From positions 23,224,316 through 23,288,315 of the forward strand of contig NC_091098.1 in assembly GCF_024713975.1 (NCBI RefSeq): DNA of 64,000 nucleotides, written 5' to 3'. The DNA comes from Paralichthys olivaceus (Eukaryota; Chordata; Actinopteri; Pleuronectiformes; Paralichthyidae). The notes under the pieces were generated by a model. It was not told the DNA's origin, searched no databases, and was given only the letters and a program-made list of their open reading frames with translations. Made by a program: the position numbers and the translations under genes. Below, piece by piece: positions 39,922 to 49,782 of the stretch. Numbering within the stretch: position 1 is the first letter of the stretch; every line of letters starts with the position of its first letter.

Positions 39922-42289
39922 TTGTGTGAGGGGGGAGGGTGCTCCAGGTATTATACATGTTGTAGGGACCTTAATCTGTTTGCCAAGTCACATTATGGGA
40001 ACTTGTGTTCCTCATGAGGACATGAACAAACTCCCATTAATATAAAGGCTTACATTTTAAAGTGACATGTTTAAAAGTTGATGTTATGGTAAATGTACCT
40101 ATAGTTTTTATTGTTGATCTGAGTAAAAACAGTAAATAAATAATGAACAATATTTGTGGTGGTGAATTAGAAAAAGCATAAAGTTGAAGAAAAAGAAAAT
40201 ACTCCAACATGAGTTCCTCAAATTTGTTTTTAAGTACAGTACTTTACTTTCCATCGTATATGTGATGTTTTATGGTTATTGTGCGTTTTGCATTTGTGTG
40301 TCTTTGTGGCCCAGGAGGTGGGTTGGCCAGAGCCTCGCTTCAAAGAGGAAGTTACTGTTAGAGCCCCGGAGGCAGAGTTTCCTTCCTCAGGTGTAGCAGC
40401 ACATGTTTTTCCACAACTGTAACCACCTGCTGTTCAAAAAAATGCTTTCGTTGAGAAACACTTGTATTCTGATAATTTGCATGAATGAAGTAATCTGATC
40501 CTGTCACAAAATACCAGTACAACAATCAAAAAATAGTCCTGCTTTCCAAAATTCCACTTAGATATCATCAGCAAAATTTGGTTAGAATTTAAAAAAATGA
40601 AAGTATTTGATCTACAGAGAATTATCACGTGAAACTGCAGCTCCCCCTGTCTTTACAGAGGTTTCACTGTCTCACTGCTTTCATGGCATCATTTTCAGTC
40701 ATAGCAACCAACCACTGTACCCTGACAGCTCAGCACCAAACTACAGGAGGACACAATCAATTCCTTCATGGTGAACATTGTGACGGATGAAGTTGCTCAG
40801 GAGCCAGATCATTCGTACAGGAGCTGGTAGAGACCAAAAGCAGAGCGAATAGTAGAATGAATATTGGATTTAAATCCATAAGGTGAAAATGAAATGACTA
40901 ACAACTAATCATAATTTTACTTTGTACTTGCTAGCTGTTTGCTCACTATCTAACACTATCTAATCATTCCCCAAATCCTAATCTGTCTGTTTGCATATCT
41001 CGAGAACATTATCGAATTCCCATTTCTATTGTTAGGGGCCCAAGGAAGTGCAGTGTTGAATCTGGTGTGATTTAGACAATGAAAACAACTATAACAGGTT
41101 TTTCAGTTCGTGGTTCCACTTACCAAGTAGAGCTTCACTGAACAGATGAACAGCTCTTTGTGCAGCAGCACTGGTGCAGTTTCAGGGTTCTGCGGGCTCA
41201 GTCCAGAAGCAGGTCTTTACTCGCTGCAAGCCGCATCACCACAAGCCAAACAAACAGGCAGGTTTGGAAAGTGTACTGCTCTAGATATTGATAAGTCATT
41301 TCAAATTACATGTGATAAAAGCAAAAAAGTAAAAGGACCCCAACATTATTATAATCAACTTCATCACAACTACAGTGTCTGGGAGAAGTTGCATATCTCA
41401 CAGTACAGCCCTCTTGAACGCTCCTCTGTGGTCTGAGGGGCTGCGAGGGGCCCAGAGGAAGCCTGTTACCGCCACACAAAGGCAGATTGTGTGTGTGACC
41501 CCAGCGACCCAACCACTCAACATGACTAAAGCTTTATCTTTGACACAGCATCTGTTTATTGGAGTGGCAGGCATGGACAAGTTAAGTGGCTTTGAATTCT
41601 GCGAGTCAAGTCAAACAAGAACAAGTCAACGGCTTCCATCGGTGAAACCTTAACACGATCGATTATCTGATCTGACTAGTCACAAACAGCTGATTTGTGG
41701 GCTAATGCCCCTAATCAAATACTCGCTCGCACAAGCTCGAGATCCGACAGTGCCACCTGTGTTTATGGCCTCGATCATGCCAATAGCACTTGGCCTCGAC
41801 AGCTGTAATGGGCTCACCGTGGTGATACACAAACACTCCTTACTCTCCCTGAACACTCTACAGCTCTTATTCTACCTTCATGATTGGCTGTGACATGCTT
41901 ATAGCGGCCCCCTGCAGCCGCACTGACATCCACTTTGCCATGGCTGTGTGATACATGATTGCACCTGTCAGGTTCTGTCCTCTAAGACTTATCCTCTAAA
42001 TACTCCCACTGACCTTTGCCTCTGTTTTCTTCCCCCTTTTAAGATGTTTTTCCCAGTTTCAGACCACTTGTTGCAACGGACTTCTCTGCCCACACAACAT
42101 GACACTACAAGACACTAAGTGGTCGAGTTAACTTATTTTTAGCCTCTCAATATCACATAGGTTTATATGAAATGATTGAAATTGTATTGACTGTTGATTT
42201 CATTGTTTTGTTCAATAAATGAACAGTGCTTTAGTCCCTTAATCTGTGATTATTAATACTTAACTAGAATGGTACACAACACACATTGC

Positions 42290-42535
42290 CCCCCAGTCCC
42301 CTTAAAATTTACTAGATCTGGATATTTATTTGGATTCACACCAAATTGCACCAACTCATACATATCAGTTCACTTCATGAAAAATTCTAAATCATTAAAA
42401 ATCCATTCTAGCAATGTTGAATGACAATAATAACATTTAATGTGGTTTTCCAAACTGCATCCTTCCACCAAGTTTCATGGTCATTTTTTAAACATACAAA
42501 CAAAAACATGTCCCTCTTGGCGGAAGTAATTAAAG
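42290..42535 (-). mobile_element. Dispersed repeat family A, copy 4 (inverted)
   Basis: The reverse complement has the family phrases in order: GAACTTGGTGGAAGGATGC-like, CATTAAATGTT, then TGCAATTTGGTG and AAATAAATATCC, near a conserved end that carries GGGGACTG. It is inverted relative to copies 1-3. Confidence 0.6.
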
Positions 42536-45341
42536 GTTCAATGTGAATCATTTAATGTGATTTATTAGAAGAAATTGAATTTAATATCCATGATTATATT
42601 TTAATTAGTGTGTAATTACAACCATAAACCACTTTTTGTTACTTGAGAAAGTTGACTTATCTTTTTCATTGTAAAATCTGGACTTAAATAGTCAGTTAAA
42701 TACACTGTTGCTCCATAACTGCAAAATGTATAGATAAGCTACTGTTTCCTAACAAATTCACACTTTAAGGTGGTTATAATATTGTTGTACTTGCAGTTTC
42801 TCTCTGTTGGTCGCAAGTGGCTAAAAGAAAATATGTTATTACAGATTTAAAGTCAGGTAGATTGTTTAGTTTGTTTGTAATTAAAGCTAAATTATTTAAT
42901 GAAACACCTGAACACTCACAGTAGGTTTAAGCAAACAAGGACAAATAGTGGATCTGGGGAGTATTTTCAGAAGTGTATTTAGCGGGTGATTCCATTACAA
43001 ATCCATATCTTTGTGTATAAAAATAAAGAATACATCTAACTACAAGGCTGGTTTCATTGTAAGATCCAAGTGTTTAACAGTTTATTATAACACATCACTA
43101 CGATGATAACATTGTATCGTACATGAAAGTCAAAGATTAAAATGTCCTTCCCTACTCCTATCATTCAACTTAAAGTACAGTGACCACCATCTCAACTCTG
43201 TATAACGGGTCATCCCCCTTCAACCATCCAACCAGAAGTCCTGCATCAGTCGTCCAAACGTTCACCACCAACACTATCTAAAGGCTGCGGGGAAAAGTCC
43301 CCTTCTGTCCAAAGTGCCATATTCATGTGACTCTGTGATGTTCTACTTTCCACTGGGGTCTAAGCACGAGTATTCCAGGAGTATTAATTATTTTTTCTTA
43401 TAATTATTCAAGAGTATTCCTCTGTTCACAATATTTGTTACTCTAGAAGTCTCTCCTGATTGAAATCGCATAGTAGGATTGTGTTGTGTCAAAAGCTGAG
43501 CCAGGTCAAACATTTTTTTCAGAGGACAACACTTTACACTGGCGCCCCTGCTGTGTCAGTGCAGCAGCTGCACCAAAAATAATGAGCGGCCTGCATTTTT
43601 TCACATGGTCAGTCTGACCACGTCCTCATACACGTGGTGCTTAAGTGAGAAATAACCGCAGCAGAAATACGTATGTGGGATTGACGGAAAAAACTATATG
43701 GCCCGTGTAAATAAAGGCACATATCGCCCAGTGCAGTGGTCAATGTCTTTAGTGCAGAGAATAAATACAGATAGGACAGAGTAAAATTGATTGGTGACTT
43801 TTGTATTTTCATTGGATTTCTGACAATTGAAATAGAAAAACCTGTATTGCATTTGCTAAGTCAATCAAACTATCTCATTATTCTCTTTTCTCTTTACTTT
43901 TCTTCTTCACTCTTTGACTCTTCCCTCTCTGCACATCACAAGATTTCTCTTCATACACGTTTCGTATCACATGATTAATGTATCTGTGTTTCTCATTTAG
44001 TTTCCATCACAGGGCTCACACCAGCAGTACATTTTTACAAGGCCAATATAAACTAGCGAGTGAATCATGTCTTCAAACATTCACACAGGATCAAATGGCA
44101 TACGCAAATGAAAGCGCTATAATGTTTTGAGTTGGAGGAGATATGTTAATGATTTATACAAATGGCTAAACTGTGTCTGTCTTAATCCAATCACTGAACC
44201 CTGAGAACCTGCAATCCTAGACTAATACCCGTGTATTATTTAGAGAAGGGCTGCTAGATTGAATATTAGTTACATGCATTACAACAGGCAAGCAAATGTA
44301 TCCACTAAAGCCATTTTTTCCACTTGAACAACTGTTTTCTTGTCGTATATTAGACTTCGTTAGACCGATTCTTCAAGCTTTCAACTAATGGAATTTATGG
44401 TGGGTTTTTCTCTCCTTTTGTAAGCGAAGCATTGTTATCATTAAGACTCCTGAATTCCTTTCTCTGACCCGTTAACCCAAGAAATCATTAAGATTGGTCC
44501 AAATTATGAATTTATTTTGTGGTGTTTTAACTCTAAACAGAACGCTCACATATTTTCCCTCATTTTGACGTCAGCCACATGAGTGAAAGTGAACATCCAA
44601 CGTCTTTCTTTCTTCTCTAATTTGAAGACCCAGTCCTTTGGGAGGATGGGCTGCTTTGAGAGGTGGCTGGACAAACAAAGCCCACCCTGACCCCTGTGAC
44701 CCCGCTGCAGGCTACCACTGGTGTGGCTCCACTCTTTTGCCCTCAGATGGCGTCACAAATGCCTGAAGTTACCCTCATAATGACATCATAAAGAGACTTT
44801 TCAGTATTAAAGCAATATTTCACAATGTGAGAGCATTTTCACATCAAGGGTTGCACACCCCTGCATCAGTCCATAAATACTGTGCCATGTGACATAAACA
44901 TCAGCACCCCTGAGGACGGTGAGCCGTCAGTGGTCAGCCATTGTAGTCCCATCTCTACATTGATCCCACAGCTGAGTTTGGACATAAATTCAGATGCACA
45001 CATTAACCCCTTGACCCACCCGGTTTCCTTATTTCTACAGCACATGTATGACATACTATAAAAATGGCCTAAATCATGTTAGTCATACAAACCAATTTCC
45101 AAGGCACACAGTGTCACTTGGACCCTTGACAGTCATACAACAACATTTGACTTATGTTTAATATTTTATTATGTTACATGCAAATGTTGTAATTGATTTA
45201 AATTTGAATATCTCCAAAAGACACTATAACATCTCACCTGACCCATCGCTAACACAGCTGTGATATTCTAGTAGCCAGTAGAGGCATTCTCAGTAATTAC
45301 GTGTGTAAGATGTGTGCTCATGCAATGCATTAGCGTGTAAC

Positions 45342-45377
45342 GCATTAGCAATCACAAACTAATGTGATTGCTAATGC
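45342..45377. repeat. Perfect 15-bp inverted repeat with 6-base loop
   Basis: Left arm 45342-45356 (GCATTAGCAATCACA) and right arm 45363-45377 (its exact reverse complement) flank AACTAA. A further GCATTAGCG copy lies just upstream (45328-45336), giving three GCATTAG/CTAATGC motifs within 50 bp. It may be a folded non-coding element or the scar of a small inverted-repeat element. Confidence 0.9.
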
Positions 45378-46119
45378 AATACAGAAGCTTAAAGGGATAA
45401 TAGCAGCCAATTTAGGCTAAAAACTTTTAGTGTTACTGTAACTCGACTCATACAATTAATGTTTTGTCTGACTGCAAATGCAATAAAGACGTTATCCACA
45501 CTAAACAAACACTGAGGTCATGCAGTGATTCGTCACTGTAGATAAAGGTGTATTTCAATGTCTGAGATTCAGTTATTACATTTGTTGTGACACGTTTCTT
45601 GTGATTCACACAGGCCTGTTATTTAGTTTGGCTCTTCCCCAGGTTAGATAGTAATGGCTTTACCAGTGTTGTCATGATTTCACAAGATAGTGAGAGTACA
45701 GGCTTGATATTAACGGAGGTTGTGAAGCTGTCAGTCGTTTCCTCTGTCGGTTTACGTGTAATCTACCTTTTACCGTGTGCAGTCATCTCTCTGGCGGGTT
45801 GTTCAGAGTCTGGATACTGGCACCTGCTGAGCCGCCTTTACACAGTGGATACTCTGGAGGAAACAGGCCTGAAAGCAGCAGAGAGCAGCCGCCATTTTGA
45901 ACCATGAAGGCTGAATTTAGCTTTTCGATGTTTTAATTACTGCAATCCACCAAAACAAAGCTGAAACTCATTGGGTGTTGTCACAACTAAGTTTACCCGT
46001 CGAATGCTGCTTCACAAATGAACGCTTGACATCCATCTTCCACTCAATCAATAGCCAATACACGATATAAGTGAGGTTCTGAGTTATCGCTTTGATCGAT
46101 ATTTACTGACGTCACAAAA

Positions 46120-46874
46120 TGTGATCAATTAGTGCATTCTTTTGTGAGGGCTAAGCTAACGTCATGCTAGCAGCTGTGCTAGCTGGAGAAGGGTGACACA
46201 CGGGGATTAGCTCGCGACGCGGCGCTAGCTTGTTAAGCTAGTTCTAGAAGCGGTCGTCACGGCTTTACCTTGGCAGGTGTAACTCGAGACCGACCCGGGT
46301 TAGCGGTGCGGCTGCCATATTTGTTAGCCGAGCGTTAGCCTAGTCTGTTAACTCGTGCTTTTAACGAAGTTAGCTTCACTCTTAATTGATTTTTAGAGGA
46401 CGCGTCGTGGCGGCTAGCAGCCCACACACTTCGTTGGTTTTCTTGAGTGGGTTTCGCAGCCATGTTTGCTATTATGCTAATGATACGGCCTTTTATACTA
46501 GCGAACATGCTAGTGTCGCGCTAGCTTCTGGGCTACTTATTTAAAGGGGTATTCGTGGATCGGTCTGTTTTGAGATCGACCTACACACTGGTTCGTTTTC
46601 ACACATTAAAAGTAGATAAGGTGACGGATACAGCCAGCTGAAAATCGCTAGCCATTTCTGCTCTTTGCACGTGCTAGCCGTATAAACTGATTATACGCGG
46701 TTCATTAGCTAGCAGTGCTACTACTGGACAGCCTCCCCGCACCGGTCGTCCAATGGACCGTTCCCGGTGAAGCAGACGTCACATGGGCCGGGCTGCCTGC
46801 GGGGAACTGAGCTCAGTGCTGAAGCTAAAGAGTCGAGGGGGGGTGTTGATCTGTGTCCACAGGGGAACGACAGA
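46120..46874 (+). promoter_or_regulatory. dnmt3bb: dnmt3b promoter region, CpG-rich with GCTAGC cluster
   Basis: CpG density rises sharply here compared with the flanks. Eight perfect GCTAGC palindromes occur at 46166, 46178, 46224, 46413, 46520, 46647, 46673 and 46708, with many near-variants (GTTAGC, GCTAAC). The region leads into a strong donor, CAGAG|GTAAG at 46875/46876, that fits a non-coding first exon. The exact transcription start is not determinable. Confidence 0.6.
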
Positions 46875-46875
46875 G
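46740..46875 (+). other. dnmt3bb: Putative non-coding exon 1 of dnmt3b
   Basis: It ends at CGACAGAG|GTAAGTC. The next acceptor is at 48721-48723, 11 bases before the coding ATG. The 5' limit is arbitrary. Confidence 0.45.
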
Positions 46876-47454
46876 GTAAGTCACCCACAATGGAGCCTCG
46901 TGGAAAACCTGTCGCTTTCACGTCCCGTCTGAACTTTCTCTTGTCGCTTTCCGGTATGAAGCAGCGCGTGGTTTATTGTCCGGGTTGGTTTGTTTCTCCG
47001 GTTTCCTGCAGCCTCGCAACACAAAGACCGGCTCGTACGCGGACCCACAGACTGGATCCTAATAGAAATGGCAGCAAACCTCATTTAGTTTCACGTCGCC
47101 CCTTTGCAGTAATAACGTGCATATGCGCGGGTGAGCAGCTGTTGTTACATGTGTGCCTCGGTGCTACTCGCTCCAGCGTGTAAACAGAACAGATGTGAAG
47201 CCTCCATCATAAAAAAAAAACCAGGCTGTCGCCGCAGCACCGTGCATGTGTTACGTTGAAGGCTGACTACAGATGTGTGTTTTGCCGGTCGACGTGTTCG
47301 TCGCTCCACCACGTTTGTGACCGTGCGAAGCGAAGCAACGCGGTCGAGAGCGAAAGCTCAAGTTTCGTTGTCAGCGAAAGTTGTGCAATAGGGACGTTCG
47401 CGGCAAAACGAAAAATGGGACAACGCGAGATTTCATTGACTCTTCCTATACATC

Positions 47455-47478
47455 GAGGAGGGAGGGAGGGAGGGAGGT
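47455..47478 (+). repeat. (GGGA)n run with G-quadruplex potential
   Basis: Five GGGAGG-type units in dnmt3b intron 1 close to the promoter, on the transcribed-gene sense strand. Confidence 0.6.
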
Positions 47479-47869
47479 GCAGGAGCGTGTGTGGCTCATG
47501 TGTTCAGCAGCTAACTCGGTTTCAGCAACATGCAAAACCATCACACACACAAACAAAACAGATGCAAATGCAAGAGTGTGGTGACACGAACCTCCAGGCT
47601 TCATTCTCCACCGTCAGACAAACAATAGAGGATTAGGCAGCCCACCCATTGGCCCTGTCTCACCCACCACCCCCATCCCTAGAAGTCAGCCATGGGATGG
47701 GGGCACACACAAGCCTGAACGCAAACAGATAGGCTTTTTGAAGGAGTAACAATGTGATGATACTCTAATAGGAAATAGATTTATGTGGGGGTGCATGTGA
47801 GAAATACTAAGCTGTAGATGGGAGCATGTAGTGTATGTAAGGCCCAACAAAGCTGTGTCACAAATGACT

Positions 47870-48150
47870 GCGTTTTAAACTTAAACTTCCTTTATTGATC
47901 CCACAAGGGGAAATTCTTTTCAAACTCATGTTTTTTCATTTTATACATGCATTAACCCACAATCCCACACACACAGAGGGCTCAAAGACATGCACATTTT
48001 TGGAGAGAGATGGTAGAGTGATGGGCAGCCCCAGGAAAAGCGCCCTATGAGCAATTGGGGGGTACGGTGCCTTGCTCAAGGGCACCTCAGCAGTGCCCAG
48101 GAGGTGAACTGACATATCCAAGTGCTAAAAACAGGTGAACTGGACTCGGT
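47870..48150 (-). mobile_element. Dispersed teleost retroposon-like repeat
   Basis: It starts near TTCCTTTATTGATCCCAC with GGGGAAATTCTTTT. Further on it contains GGGCAGCCCCAGG, GAGCAATTGGGGGGTACGGTGCCTTGCTCAAGGGCACCTCAGCAGTGCCC-like sequence. I recall this block as one of the commonest repeats in fish genomes. Its class is uncertain. It lies in dnmt3b intron 1. A shorter related phrase (TCTTTCCCAAGGACAC) occurs at 48540. Confidence 0.6.
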
Positions 48151-48734
48151 TGAGAAGCATACACATGTTACGACAGTTTAGAAAAACAGAGGAAAGGACG
48201 TGCTGTTGCTCGTGTCTGATGGTACTGACTGAGAGAATTGCACTGAGCTGAGCTTTGAGCAGTCAGGTCCAGTTAGCCTGTTTTCAAACCATCTCCACAG
48301 ACAATACATTTTAATACAATAAATTAAAACACCTGCTGTGAATAAATGATTCAATTAGTAAACAAGGACAAGAATCCCCTCTTTACATCACTACATCCAT
48401 CAGGCCCAATTCAATTAAATAAATGCAACACAGAACAATTAATTAAACACAATACAATGACAGGACGGGTAGGGAGGTAAAACAAAAGAAAGGCACCTGT
48501 GATTTAATGTCACCAAATCACCAAGAGGTTTTTCAGTGTCTTTCCCAAGGACACGTGAACTGGACGGTCAAAAACTGTTTACAACATATTTAGATTTTAT
48601 GTTTGATATAGATGTAAATTGTAATTTAAAATATATTTAGATGTGAACAGGGATTATCTGTGATGTTTTTGATGAGGTAATCTGAATTCATAAAAATTTG
48701 ATTATTGTTGTTTTCTTTCTTAGAGAGCTGCAAG

Positions 48735-49782
48735 ATGGCAACGGCACTGATTTTGACTCCAAGCTACTCCCATGATAAATCCAGCCGCTTTCAGTTGGTG
48801 TCATGGTTCAACCACCTGCTCAAAACAGACTTCAAAGATGTGCGAGAGATGGGTTCAGGTGATGCATCAGTATGAACTAATGGAATTCTTTCTATATGCC
48901 TGCGTTAGTACACTTTAATCATGCACAGCTGCTACAAGCCATAAGTACATGGGTTTTGGGACCTGGACTTTTTTGTGGAAAGTTATGATGCCAGCAGAAA
49001 AGAGCCAGTGTGAGCTGTTAAGATCAGGTGTTGTGCGCCATGTCTCTGTTTTAACACTTTCTGAACCGTCGTCATATGTGTACGTTTCTACAGGAGCATG
49101 CCACTGTCAGATGCTGGACTGGGTTATTCGTGGCTCTGTTGACATGAAGAAGGTGAAGTTTGATGCACAGGGTGAGGATGAATATCAGCACAACTTCAGT
49201 CTGCTTCATGAGGCATTCAGAAAGAGCGGTATCACCAAGGTATGCACATTTTCTCAAGTTAAATAGCATTACAGTTTCTTTTTTTCTTCAACCTGTTATG
49301 TAACTTTTGTCAACACAGAAATGAGAAGCTTCAAAATGTGAACATATGTTTTTGCATGTGTTTGTGTATTATACTGTGTATTAGCCGTGATATTATTTTA
49401 TACAATGAAAATGTAGTCAGGTGCAGAGACCTCCTGGAGTCTCAATTGGTCTGGTAACCAAACAGTGACCTGTGTATATGACCTAGTGAACTATGACCCT
49501 AGAAAGTCACTGTTCCTTTATTAAACTAGCTCAGTGAAGACAATGATTTGTTGTTATATTGTATTATATACAAGTTTTTTAAATGTTTACAAGTCTTCTT
49601 TGTCCTGTTTTAGCTCGTTCCAGTTATGGATCTCATAAAAGGGGATCTTAAAGGCAACATTGAGATCCTGAAGTGGTTCAAAGCTCTTTACACAGCAAAT
49701 GTAAATATATGTAAAGAATACGACCCTGTGAAAGCCCGGGACAGCCAGGATATCAGCCCAATTGTTGCATCTCGACCCTCAC
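48735..49782 (+). other. dnmt3bb: Exons encoding an EB1/MAPRE-type calponin-homology domain
   Basis: Three exons encode residues 1-146. The fold resembles microtubule end-binding proteins rather than actinin-type CH domains. Markers are [76 protein letters not shown] and [11 protein letters not shown], which parallel the EB1 series CSGAAYCQ, KKVKF, EYxxNF, WFKKF and YDPVAAR. The splice junctions fall inside GSG|AC (phase 1) and after ITK (phase 0). I believe EB1 genes are interrupted at the same two places, which would mean the exons were captured intact. Zebrafish Dnmt3 proteins with an N-terminal CH domain are known. Confidence 0.88.

Larger units (their letters stand above)
34261..46119. 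other. Gene-poor interval between nol4l and dnmt3b
   Basis: About 12 kb between two divergently transcribed genes. No exons are recognised on either strand. In particular I do not see COMMD7, which lies between NOL4L and DNMT3B in human. The interval contains a (CATTT)n run (35464-35485), a (GT)n run, family A copies, a perfect hairpin at 45342-45377, and non-repetitive stretches near 41690-41960 and 44040-44300 that could be conserved non-coding elements. Confidence 0.55.

Noticed and set aside
34261..46119. COMMD7 between nol4l and dnmt3b, as in human
   Set aside because: No COMM-domain-like exon was recognised on either strand; a TBLASTN search would be needed to exclude it fully.
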